From contig SBGZ01000024.1 of the NCBI GenBank assembly GCA_006226415.1, positions 1 through 38,631 on the forward strand: 38,631 bases of DNA. Direction: 5' to 3'. Of this stretch, positions 17,703 to 24,668 are shown in pieces (position 1 is the first letter of the stretch; every line of letters begins with the position of its first letter). Both the position numbers and the translations under genes were made by a program. This DNA is from Alphaproteobacteria bacterium. Lineage in GTDB: Bacteria > Pseudomonadota > Alphaproteobacteria > M2410. Under the pieces are notes generated by a model. That model was not told where the DNA came from and did not search any database. It was given only the letters and a program-made list of their open reading frames with translations.

Positions 17703-19147
17703 TATTCTGCCGCCTCACTTGTACCGGTCAACGATAGCGCCTGAAGATATCCATCGATGGCGGCCGCCGCATCGCGCCCGTCCTTGATCGCCCAGACCAC
17801 CAGCGATGCGCCGCGCACAATGTCGCCAGCGGCAAAGACGCCATCCATGTTGGTCATCTGCGTTGAAAAATCTGTACGAATTGTGCCCCAACGCGACACC
17901 GCCAGCTCCGGCGCATCAAAATGTGCGGGCAAGTCTTCCGGATCAAACCCGAGCGCCTTGATCACCAGATCTGCTTCGAGCACAAACTCCGATCCCGGAA
18001 TTTCCTCCGGCACCTGGCGGCCGCTGGCATCGGGCAGACCCAGACGCATGGCAATGGCCTTCACGCCTTCCACATGTGTCTGGCCCATCAGCGCTTTCGG
18101 CGCTGACAGCCACCGGAAGGTGACGCCTTCTTCTTCCGCATTGGCCACTTCCCGCATGGAACCGGGCATATTGGCCTTGTCACGCCGGTAGAGACAGGTA
18201 ACCGATTTGGCGCCCTGACGGACCGCCGTGCGCACGCAGTCCATCGCCGTGTCGCCGCCGCCGATGACAACCACGTTTTTGTCCTTGGCATCCAGCGTCC
18301 CATTGTCAAAATCTTCAACCGTGTCACCAAAGCCCTTGCGGTTCGACGCGGTCAGATAGGTCATGGCCTGGAAGACGCCCTGAAGATCCAGATTGGGCAC
18401 GGACAATTGGCGCGCTTTATAAACGCCGGTCGCAATCAACACCGCATGGTGGCGCTCGCGCAGCGCGTCAAGACTTGCATCCCGGCCCACTTCAAAATTC
18501 AAATGAAAAACCACACCGCCGTCGGCCAGCAGCTGGGCCCGGCGTTCAACAATGTGCTTTTCAAGCTTAAAACTGGGAATGCCATAGACAAGCAGCCCGC
18601 CCACCCGGTCGTAGCGGTCATAGACATGCACCTGATAGCCCTTGCGGCGTAGCTCTTCAGCCGCCGCAAGACCCGCGGGACCCGCGCCGATAATGCCCAC
18701 CGATTGCGCGCGCTCATGGGACGGCTGAAGCGGTGTCACCCAGCCCTTCTCCCAGGCCGTGTCGGTAATATAGCGCTCCACGGAACCGATGGTCACACCG
18801 CCGTGACCGGACTGCTCAATAACGCAGTTACCTTCACAAAGCCGGTCTTGCGGGCAAATCCGGCCACAGATCTCCGGCATATTGTTGGTCGCTTGAGAAA
18901 CCTCATAGGCCTCTTCCAGCCGCCCTTCGGCAGTGAGCATCAACCAGTCGGGAATATTGTTCTGAAGCGGGCAATGCACCTGGCAAAAAGGAATACCGCA
19001 TTGCGAACAGCGGCTTGCTTGCTGCTCGGCCTTATCGCGAATGAAATCCGCGTAAATTTCATGGAAGTCGTGGGCCCGCGCCTCGGCTTCGCGCTTTTCC
19101 GGCATATGCCGGTCAACCTGCGTAAATTTTTGCATCTTGTGAGACAT
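17702..19147 (-). CDS. gltD: Glutamate synthase small subunit
   Basis: GltD oxidises NADPH and passes electrons through FAD and iron-sulfur clusters to GltB. The 481-residue protein has the N-terminal cysteine clusters CSQCGIPFCQVHCPLQNNIP and CGRICPQDRLCEGNC, then the FAD-binding Rossmann motif GIIGAGPAGLAAAEELRRKG. A second nucleotide-binding motif VVIGGGDTAMDCVRTAVRQG follows, and FAAGDIVRG sits near the end. I chose the ATG at 19147; a second ATG four codons later (MQKFTQ) is equally possible and neither has a good Shine-Dalgarno. It is the first gene of the gltD-gltB operon. The leader holds overlapping inverted repeats. Confidence 0.97.
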   Translation of the reverse strand: MSHKMQKFTQVDRHMPEKREAEARAHDFHEIYADFIRDKAEQQASRCSQCGIPFCQVHCPLQNNIPDWLMLTAEGRLEEAYEVSQATNNMPEICGRICPQDRLCEGNCVIEQSGHGGVTIGSVERYITDTAWEKGWVTPLQPSHERAQSVGIIGAGPAGLAAAEELRRKGYQVHVYDRYDRVGGLLVYGIPSFKLEKHIVERRAQLLADGGVVFHLNFEVGRDASLDALRERHHAVLIATGVYKARQLSVPNLDLQGVFQAMTYLTASNRKGFGDTVEDFDNGTLDAKDKNVVVIGGGDTAMDCVRTAVRQGAKSVTCLYRRDKANMPGSMREVANAEEEGVTFRWLSAPKALMGQTHVEGVKAIAMRLGLPDASGRQVPEEIPGSEFVLEADLVIKALGFDPEDLPAHFDAPELAVSRWGTIRTDFSTQMTNMDGVFAAGDIVRGASLVVWAIKDGRDAAAAIDGYLQALSLTGTSEAAE

Positions 19148-19179
19148 GGGGGGTGGAGACGCCCGGGCCTTTCTTCCCT

Positions 19180-19226
19180 TCAAAGACGGTCCGGTGGGCC
19201 CCTTCAAAAAGAACGGACCCACCGCC
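19180..19226 (-). promoter_or_regulatory. gltD leader with overlapping inverted and direct repeats
   Basis: On the minus strand GGTGGG and CCCACC can pair, as can GGTCCG and CGGACC. The two pairings overlap and cannot both form in a simple hairpin. The same stretch is also an imperfect direct repeat (GGTCCGTTCTTTTTGAAGGG, then GGACCGTCTTTGAAGGG). It lies 30-80 bases before the gltD start. On the plus strand a T8 run follows within about 10 bases. The geometry suggests a regulatory leader or a repeat remnant; I do not recognise a known RNA family. Confidence 0.4.
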
Positions 19227-19370
19227 GTGGATTTTTTTTATTGCTCTTGTTCCCACGGAGCCTCGCGGGATGGCGAAGGGGCACCTGAAAGCCGCCCACT
19301 CGCCACCCGGCGAGACCGGGATCTAATCTATAGGGGAAATCTTCCCTTAAATCCAGTAATTTCAGCAAAA

Positions 19371-19391
19371 TACGTCAGTCTTTATGACGTA
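19371..19391. promoter_or_regulatory. Inverted repeat in the gltD-uppP divergent region
   Basis: TACGTCA and TGACGTA form a perfect 7-bp inverted repeat 7 bases apart, flanked by A- and T-rich stretches. It lies almost in the middle of the 424-base gap between divergent gltD and uppP. No clear -35/-10 pair could be fixed for either gene. An operator is more likely than a terminator because both genes start away from it. Confidence 0.45.
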
Positions 19392-19497
19392 ATTTTCTTG
19401 CTTGTCCGCGCAACATTCGCAAATTACCCCCCGGATACCGCTACTGAACACGCTATTTAAGTCCACATCGGACCTTTTAAGGGATAATTCCGCAGAA

Positions 19498-19509
19498 AAA
19501 CTTAAGTTT
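19498..19509. promoter_or_regulatory. 12-bp palindrome upstream of uppP
   Basis: AAACTTAAGTTT is a perfect palindrome 62 bases upstream of the uppP TTG start, where a promoter or operator is expected. The rest of the gltD-uppP gap shows nothing else that I can support. Confidence 0.3.
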
Positions 19510-19543
19510 GCTCCGGGTCAAAATCAGGTCATAAGAGGGCTTC

Positions 19544-19582
19544 ATGACTAAATTGCCGTCGGGAGGCTTCCTTGCCCATTGA
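19544..19582 (+). CDS. Possible 12-codon leader ORF overlapping the uppP start
   Basis: ATG at 19544 follows AGAGGG at good distance and opens the short frame MTKLPSGGFLAH, whose TGA overlaps the fourth codon of uppP. It may be a chance frame, or it may load ribosomes near the weak TTG start of uppP. No homology can be judged at this length. Confidence 0.25.
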   Translation: MTKLPSGGFLAH

Positions 19583-20366
19583 CCAGATTATTCTGCTCGC
19601 CCTGATCCAGGGCCTGACCGAATTCCTGCCCATCTCTTCCTCCGCCCACCTCATTCTTCTGCCGCTCCTGACCGCTTACGAGGATCAGGGCCTGGCCATC
19701 GACGTGGCGGTGCATGTGGGCTCCTTGGGCGCGGTGGTAACCTATTTCCACAAAGAGATCCTGCGGCTCATCCGCGCTCTGCCCGACGCCTTGTGTTTTC
19801 GAACCACGGCCGAGACCCGGCTGATCCTCTTCCTGGTCATCGGCACCATCCCGGCGGTGCTTTTCGGCCTCGCTCTGAGTGCTTTTGAGGTCACTGATCT
19901 CCTGCGCACCAAGGAAGTCATTGCCGTCACCTCGATCTTTTTCGGAATTGTGCTTTATCTGGCAGACCGCCTCGGCGCCCGCCTGCGCGAAATGGAAAGC
20001 CTCACCATGAAAGACGCGGTGCTGATTGGCCTGGCTCAGGCCATCGCCCTCATCCCCGGCACCAGCCGCTCTGGCATCACCATGACCGCGGGCCGGGCAC
20101 TCGGCCTCACCCGCGTGGAGGCGGCGCGCTTTTCCATGCTCTTGTCGATCCCGATCATTGTCGCCTCGGGCACCTTGGCAACCGTCGACTTGATGGAAGA
20201 AGGCGCGCGCAGCGCTTTCTCAGAAGCCCTCATCGCCGCCGGTCTTTCCTTTGCCAGCGCTCTTGCCTGTATCTGGATATTTTTGCGGGTCCTTGACCGG
20301 ATCGGCTTTACGCCTTTCGTGATCTACCGCGTCGCGCTCGGAATTGCTTTACTGACCGTGTTTTAG
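19572..20366 (+). CDS. uppP: Undecaprenyl-diphosphatase (TTG start)
   Basis: Integral inner-membrane phosphatase that turns undecaprenyl diphosphate into the monophosphate, restoring the lipid carrier for peptidoglycan and surface polysaccharide synthesis; overproduction is linked to bacitracin resistance. The 264-residue protein has both family motifs: QGLTEFLPISSSAH at residues 13-26 (catalytic glutamate at 17) and ALIPGTSRSGITM in the second half. Several hydrophobic helices are spread over its length. The start is TTG at 19572 with a near-ideal GGGAGG 5 bases upstream; an in-frame stop closes the frame just before it. It is divergent from gltD and converges on the NDUFA9-like gene. Confidence 0.96.
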   Translation: MPIDQIILLALIQGLTEFLPISSSAHLILLPLLTAYEDQGLAIDVAVHVGSLGAVVTYFHKEILRLIRALPDALCFRTTAETRLILFLVIGTIPAVLFGLALSAFEVTDLLRTKEVIAVTSIFFGIVLYLADRLGARLREMESLTMKDAVLIGLAQAIALIPGTSRSGITMTAGRALGLTRVEAARFSMLLSIPIIVASGTLATVDLMEEGARSAFSEALIAAGLSFASALACIWIFLRVLDRIGFTPFVIYRVALGIALLTVF

Positions 20367-20377
20367 GCCACTCCCCA

Positions 20378-20423
20378 GGGCCGTGCCCCCGCGAAGAGGG
20401 CCGTGCCCCCGCGAAGGCGGGGG
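20378..20423. repeat. Duplicated 20-bp unit with GC-rich REP-like hairpin
   Basis: GGGCCGTGCCCCCGCGAAGA at 20378-20397 is repeated with one change at 20398-20417. The second copy completes a hairpin CCCCCGC-GAAG-GCGGGGG (20406-20423). The core, CCCCCGCGAAGGCGGGGG, resembles a REP-type palindrome seen in many proteobacterial intergenic regions. It lies just after the uppP stop. Confidence 0.7.
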
Positions 20424-20454
20424 CCCAGGAGCCGCCCAGTTTGCCGCCACTGGA

Positions 20455-20489
20455 TTCCCGACTCGGACGCTTTTGCGTCCTCTCGGGAA
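20455..20489. terminator. Long palindrome between convergent uppP and NDUFA9-like genes
   Basis: TTCCCGA (20455-20461) pairs with TCGGGAA (20483-20489), and inside it GGACGC-TTTT-GCGTCC forms a perfect 6-bp stem. The TGGATTCCCG...CGGGAA outline matches a common proteobacterial REP-like palindrome. There is no long U run on either side, so it may act as a weak two-way terminator or only as a repeat. Confidence 0.55.
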
Positions 20490-20515
20490 AACTTTAAGAA
20501 AACTAAAATCGATAC

Positions 20516-21463
20516 CTAAGCCGCCGCCGTGTCGAACTGACCCGCCGGGCGGAAGCGATAGAGATAGGTCGGCACGATCATCTCGGCCGTCTCCAGCTCA
20601 TCAACCCCAAGATCGGCAAGGGTGCGCGCGCCCTCGCCCACCACATTGTCATGCTTTAAAAGCTTCACCTGATCCATGGTGAGGAGCGGCTTGGGCAGCA
20701 TGCCTAAGAAAAACGCCTCAAAACTCGCCAAGCCAAAGGGGATGGAAACCATGGGCCGCTTGCGCTGGGTTTCTTTGAGCACCAAGGCATAAACATCCTT
20801 AAGGCTCATGACCTCCGGCCCGCCGAGCTCAAAGGTCTGGCCCGCCGCCACCGGCTTCATCGCGGCCAGCACGGCCCGGGCCACATCGCCCACATAGACC
20901 GGCTGGAAGCGCGTGGCGCCCCCACCGATCAGCGGCATCACCGGCGCAATCCGGGCAAGCGCCGCAAAGCGATTGAAGAACTCGTCTTCCGGGCCAAAGA
21001 CCACGGAAGGGCGCAAGATAACCGCTGACGGAAACGCCGCGCGCACCGCCTCTTCGCCGAGCCCCTTGGAGGCCGCATATTTGCTGTCGGAATGGGCATC
21101 AGCGCCAATGGCTGACATATGAATAAGCGTTTCAGCACCGGCCTCCTGGGCGGCTTGAGCAATGGCCGCCGCGCCCTTGTGATGGACCGCGTCAAAGCTC
21201 TGTTTGCCGGTGGGGGTCAAAATGCCGGTGAGATTGATGACAACCTCTGCCCCTTCGACCGCCTTGGCGACAGATTCGGGAAATTTCACATTGGCCTGAA
21301 CGAACTGGATTTGCCCGACACCGCCCGACGGCTGCAGAAAATAAGCGTCATTGGGACGGCGCACCGCCACCCGGATGAGATGGCCTTCTCTTGCCAGCGC
21401 CCGCACAATATGGCGCCCCAAAAATCCAGATCCCCCAAAAACCGTGACAAGTTTTCCGCTCAT
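20516..21463 (-). CDS. NDUFA9-like complex I family NAD(P)-binding protein
   Basis: Atypical short-chain dehydrogenase of the NDUFA9 family; the mitochondrial relative is an accessory subunit of NADH dehydrogenase. The 315-residue protein starts with the Rossmann motif VTVFGGSGFLGRHIVRALAR (GGSGFLGR at residues 10-17) and contains YAASKGLGEEAV, in which the YxxxK pair is present. Later motifs include ILRPSVVFGPEDEFFNR, RFQPVYVGDVARAV and FELGGPEVMSLKDVY. No membrane segment stands out. The ATG at 21463 is preceded by AAGGG at a wide spacing. The location next to uppP is familiar in alphaproteobacteria. Whether the bacterial protein joins complex I or acts alone is not settled by the sequence. 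Confidence 0.9.
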   Translation of the reverse strand: MSGKLVTVFGGSGFLGRHIVRALAREGHLIRVAVRRPNDAYFLQPSGGVGQIQFVQANVKFPESVAKAVEGAEVVINLTGILTPTGKQSFDAVHHKGAAAIAQAAQEAGAETLIHMSAIGADAHSDSKYAASKGLGEEAVRAAFPSAVILRPSVVFGPEDEFFNRFAALARIAPVMPLIGGGATRFQPVYVGDVARAVLAAMKPVAAGQTFELGGPEVMSLKDVYALVLKETQRKRPMVSIPFGLASFEAFFLGMLPKPLLTMDQVKLLKHDNVVGEGARTLADLGVDELETAEMIVPTYLYRFRPAGQFDTAAA

Positions 21464-21599
21464 GGCCCGCGCCCTTTATTCTCTGTCCGGCCCGCCTTGG
21501 GGCCCTTGCTTTCACTGCACCGGGACATAGCGCAAACTTGGGCGCTTGATAAGGGCTTAAATTGCCGCATTTTTTAAGCTGCCCCCTTAAGGATCGCGA

Positions 21600-21628
21600 T
21601 TGACAAGCGGCTTCCAAGCCTTTAAGTC
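21600..21628 (+). promoter_or_regulatory. Sigma-70-like promoter of tRNA-Leu
   Basis: TTGACA at 21600-21605 and TAAGTC at 21623-21628 are 17 bases apart. The tRNA-Leu begins 48 bases downstream of the -10 element, and no gene lies between them. Confidence 0.55.
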
Positions 21629-21676
21629 CCAATGCCTCCAATCCGGCGCCCCTTTCAGGCCGCGCCGCGATCACCT

Positions 21677-21763
21677 GCCCAGGTGGCGGAATTGGTAGAC
21701 GCGCTAGCTTCAGGTGCTAGTGTCCGTATGGACGTGGAAGTTCGAGTCTTCTCCTGGGCACCA
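21677..21763 (+). tRNA. tRNA-Leu (anticodon CAG)
   Basis: The 87-base gene has a 7-bp acceptor stem GCCCAGG / CCTGGGC, the discriminator A, and an encoded CCA at 21761-21763. The D arm contains GGTAGAC. The anticodon stem CTAGC / GCTAG encloses loop TTCAGGT, so the anticodon is CAG (codon CUG). A long variable arm, typical of leucine tRNAs, is followed by the T loop TTCGAGT. It reads with a promoter about 50 bases upstream. Confidence 0.97.
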
Positions 21764-21800
21764 TTTCTCTCAAATCGACAATTTAGCCCGCGACATCCGA

Positions 21801-22553
21801 TTAGGCCACAGATTGGACAGTTGGCTTGCGCCCAACAACTCCGGTTGCGCAGCCAAAAAAATATTTCCGGTAAGACACTTCCAAACCCGCCTCCGCCAGA
21901 TAGCCCATCATTTTCTGGCAGTCGGAAAATTGCACGCAGTAGGTTCCAATCATTGAAAAATCCTGCGCGCCCCGCAGAGCAACTCGTTCCACAAGAGGCA
22001 GAAATTTCGTTAGATGAAATCGGTAAAGCGGCGCAAGCCACCAGCCTTTCGGATCAGAGGCCTCAATCAGCGAAAAGGTACCGCCGGGCTTTAGGAGCCG
22101 CGCGATCAAATGCGCGAGTTTGCGATGCTGCTGCGTATTAAACGTCTTGAGACCAAATGTAGAAAGCACGATATCCGCCGCGCCGGAAGGTAGATCGCTG
22201 TTGAGAACATCATCCTCGATAAACTCAATTTTATGGGCCCGGTGTTGATGAAGACGCTTCATCGCGCGTTGATGCATGCCGCTGGAAATGTCCACCGCTG
22301 TGATCGATCCGACGTCCGGAAATTGTTTGAGAAGATGCGGCCAAACCTCGCCGGTTCCCGCCATCAGATCATAGCAGAGCGGCGTCTTTGTTTCGGGCTC
22401 CGGAAGATGCGCGACACACTGCCGACGCCAACGCTCTGTAAATCCCGCCGAACAGACATAGCTAAAGAAAATGTACTTTGTGGAACAACGATCAAACACA
22501 CCCTTCACGAAGGCAGGGTCATAGATGTCGTTCGGTGTCTCTACGTCACTCAA
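21801..22553 (-). CDS. Class I SAM-dependent methyltransferase, UbiE-like
   Basis: The 250-residue protein has the SAM-binding motif I CYDLMAGTGEVWPHLL, motif II with ITAVDISSGMHQRAMKRL, and a post-motif DIVLSTFGLKTF. The LLKPGGTFSLIEASDPKGW segment is typical of the UbiE/COQ5 group. The real substrate is unknown. Two starts are possible: a GTG at 22568, overlapping the upstream stop in GTGA, or a TTG at 22553. I prefer the TTG because GAGGAGG lies 6 bases before it, inside what would be the first codons of the longer form. It is transcribed with the acyl-CoA dehydrogenase gene upstream, so a role in lipid or quinone chemistry can be guessed but not shown. Confidence 0.82.
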   Translation of the reverse strand: MSDVETPNDIYDPAFVKGVFDRCSTKYIFFSYVCSAGFTERWRRQCVAHLPEPETKTPLCYDLMAGTGEVWPHLLKQFPDVGSITAVDISSGMHQRAMKRLHQHRAHKIEFIEDDVLNSDLPSGAADIVLSTFGLKTFNTQQHRKLAHLIARLLKPGGTFSLIEASDPKGWWLAPLYRFHLTKFLPLVERVALRGAQDFSMIGTYCVQFSDCQKMMGYLAEAGLEVSYRKYFFGCATGVVGRKPTVQSVA

Positions 22554-22564
22554 ACGTTTCCTCC

Positions 22565-23719
22565 TCACCCAAACATCTCGCCCAAGCTCTTCGCGATGCG
22601 CTCATTCTGCATTTCTGTTGAACCATCCGTATAGCAGGCGAGCTTGGCGCAGATGAGATGCCGCCCGAGCGGCACATCGTCGAGCATGCCCCGCGCGCCC
22701 ATCGCTTGTATGCAGGCCGCAAGGGCGCTGACGCCGTAGTCACCGGCAAATTTTTTCGCATGGGCTGCCGCCAGCATGGCGTCCTCGCCCCGCTCAATCA
22801 GCGCCGCCGCGCGGTAGGTGAGCGCCCGCGAGGCTTCCAGCTTATTGGCCACATCCGTGAGCGACCATTGGAGACCCTGATTGGCCAGAAGCGGCGCGCC
22901 GAAAGCCCGCCGCGCGCGCCCATATTGCACCGCATGTGAGAGCGCGGAGGCGACCATGGCGTTGACCATGCCTGCCACATAGGTGCGTGCCTGATTGACC
23001 CCGCCCATGGCGCTTTTAAAAGCCTCGCCCGCCGGAGCGATCACATCTTCTTGCGGCACAAAAAAGTCGGTGAGCGTAAACCCGCCGACCCCGATCACAT
23101 GTCCGCCGGCAAGGGCGTAAGGCGCCGCGCGCTCAAAACCCGCTTGCCGTCCGTCGACCAGAAACGACGCAATGCCGCGCCAGCCTTGTGCTGCCTCCGT
23201 TTGCGCATAGACGAGGAAGAGATCGGCCTCCGCCGCATTGGTGATCCACCCCTTTGTCCCGCTCAGCCGCCAGCCGCCCTCGCAAGGCACCGCCGTGGTG
23301 GTGATGCCGGCAAAGTCGCTGCCCGCACCAGGCTCGGAAAGACAGGTCGCCGCCAGCCGCCGCGTGGCGAGCACATCGTCCAAAAAACGTGTCCGCTGCG
23401 AGGGTGTGCCGAGCGCCATGAGCCGCCCGGCCATGCCCTGCGTATTGGTCAGCGAAAAGGCAAAGCCCATGTCTTCTTCCGACAGGGCCTCAAGCACCAG
23501 GAGCTTGGCAAGAAAGCCCTCCCCGCCCTCTTCGCGCGGCGCATCAAGGCGCGTCAGGCCGAGCTTGGCGGCCTCAACGAGACCCTCCCGGCCCATGCGC
23601 CGCTCACGCTCCCAAAGCGGCGCGTGTTCACGCAAATATCCCCTCGCAAATCCGCGCGCCCGCGAAACCATCTCCCGCGCGCCTGGGCTCAACTCAAACG
23701 GCAAATCCTGATCCGGCAT
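22565..23719 (-). CDS. Acyl-CoA dehydrogenase family protein
   Basis: FAD-dependent enzyme that introduces a double bond in acyl-CoA thioesters. The 384-residue protein has the N-terminal helical domain, the middle beta domain with TCLSEPGAGSDFAGITTTAV (FAD/substrate loop) and GWRLSGTKGWITNA, and the C-terminal helical domain. ARRAFGAPLLANQGLQWSLTD and IQAMGARGMLDD, from the FAD and dimer region, can be seen. Near the end CYTDGSTEMQNERIA stands where many members have the catalytic glutamate of YEGT; here the residue is aspartate (about residue 365). The exact substrate cannot be told. The ATG at 23719 has GAGAGAGGAA 3-7 bases upstream. The methyltransferase gene follows it directly. Confidence 0.92.
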   Translation of the reverse strand: MPDQDLPFELSPGAREMVSRARGFARGYLREHAPLWERERRMGREGLVEAAKLGLTRLDAPREEGGEGFLAKLLVLEALSEEDMGFAFSLTNTQGMAGRLMALGTPSQRTRFLDDVLATRRLAATCLSEPGAGSDFAGITTTAVPCEGGWRLSGTKGWITNAAEADLFLVYAQTEAAQGWRGIASFLVDGRQAGFERAAPYALAGGHVIGVGGFTLTDFFVPQEDVIAPAGEAFKSAMGGVNQARTYVAGMVNAMVASALSHAVQYGRARRAFGAPLLANQGLQWSLTDVANKLEASRALTYRAAALIERGEDAMLAAAHAKKFAGDYGVSALAACIQAMGARGMLDDVPLGRHLICAKLACYTDGSTEMQNERIAKSLGEMFG

Positions 23720-23798
23720 GGGTTCCTCTCTCTCGCCATATGCTGATTAAAGCCTAGGCGCTCAGCAATCAAATGTCACTTCGCCCTTCACGCGGCAC

Positions 23799-23814
23799 CA
23801 CTTCTTAAGTAGTG
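23799..23814. promoter_or_regulatory. Near-perfect 16-bp palindrome between the acyl-CoA dehydrogenase and RNase D-like genes
   Basis: CACTTCTTAAGTAGTG matches its own complement at 14 of 16 positions and lies in the 135-base divergent region, 80 bases from the dehydrogenase start and 40 from the exonuclease start. A dimeric repressor site for the fatty-acid genes is possible. Confidence 0.35.
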
Positions 23815-23854
23815 TCAGCTCAAACTGATCTCGCATATCCGGAAGTAGCTTAAA

Positions 23855-24466
23855 ATGACCATCACCCTGCACAAGGGCGACCTGCCCGATGACATCAAAT
23901 TTGAAGGCTCCGTCGCCATCGACACAGAAACCCTGGGGCTCAATCCCCACCGCGACCCTTTGTGTCTGGTTCAGCTGTCGTCCGGCGACGGCACGGCCCA
24001 TCTGGTGCAGCTCGATCGCGCGCTTTATGACGCGCCCAACTTGAGGGCCCTGATGGAGGACGAAAACGTCCTCAAGATTTTTCACTTTGCCCGCTTCGAT
24101 CTGGCGGCCATCGCCTATTACCTCGACGTCATGCCAGCGCCGGTCTATTGCACCAAGATCGCCTCCAAGCTGGTGCGCACCTATACCGACCGGCACGGGC
24201 TGAAAGACCTTTGCCGCGAGCTCATCGGCGTCGATCTCTCCAAACAGCAACAAAGCTCAGACTGGGGCGCAGACGAGCTCACCGAGGCGCAGCTCAAATA
24301 TGCCGCCTCAGACGTCCTTTATCTGCATCAGATGAAAGACCAGCTCGATGCCATGCTGGCCCGCGAAGACCGCACCGACCTCGCCGAGGCCTGCTTTGGC
24401 TTTTTGCCCGCGCGGGCAGCCCTCGACCTTGCAGGATGGCCCGAGACCGATATTTTCGCCCACTAG
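23855..24466 (+). CDS. Ribonuclease D-like 3'-5' exonuclease
   Basis: DEDD-type exonuclease that trims RNA 3' ends. At 203 residues it is only the catalytic domain and lacks the HRDC domains of full ribonuclease D, a short form common in alphaproteobacteria. Exo I is VAIDTETLGL (Asp23 and Glu25), Exo II is KIFHFARFDLAAIA (Asp), and Exo III is YAASDVLYLHQM (tyrosine and aspartate, so the DEDDy type). HGLKDLCRELIGVDLSKQQQ lies between. The start ATG has GGAAG 9 bases upstream. It is a single gene that reads away from the acyl-CoA dehydrogenase gene. RNA species trimmed in vivo are unknown. Confidence 0.93.
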   Translation: MTITLHKGDLPDDIKFEGSVAIDTETLGLNPHRDPLCLVQLSSGDGTAHLVQLDRALYDAPNLRALMEDENVLKIFHFARFDLAAIAYYLDVMPAPVYCTKIASKLVRTYTDRHGLKDLCRELIGVDLSKQQQSSDWGADELTEAQLKYAASDVLYLHQMKDQLDAMLAREDRTDLAEACFGFLPARAALDLAGWPETDIFAH

Positions 24467-24668
24467 GGCGCACGAGCGCGCGCGGGGCGCAACCCGGCGG
24501 ATTCGGGGCATTTTTGCCAATTTCCGGGGAAAACTTGGGAGCAGAGGCGCAATCTCAGTTGATATTTTGCCCCCCGCCACCCATACTTAGCGGGAAAATG
24601 GCATAGTTTTCGCATGGTTAACGGCCGCACCGGCCGCGCCACGCCAGAACCCGCCATATATTTGTGTC

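Noticed and set aside
19180-19245. Rho-independent terminator on the plus strand before uppP
   Set aside because: A stem followed by T8 exists on the plus strand, but no plus-strand gene lies upstream for it to terminate; gltD is on the other strand.
24467-24668. Gene or RNA in the gap between the RNase D-like gene and kdsD
   Set aside because: No frame with a ribosome-binding site, and no convincing hairpin or promoter could be found in these 202 bases.
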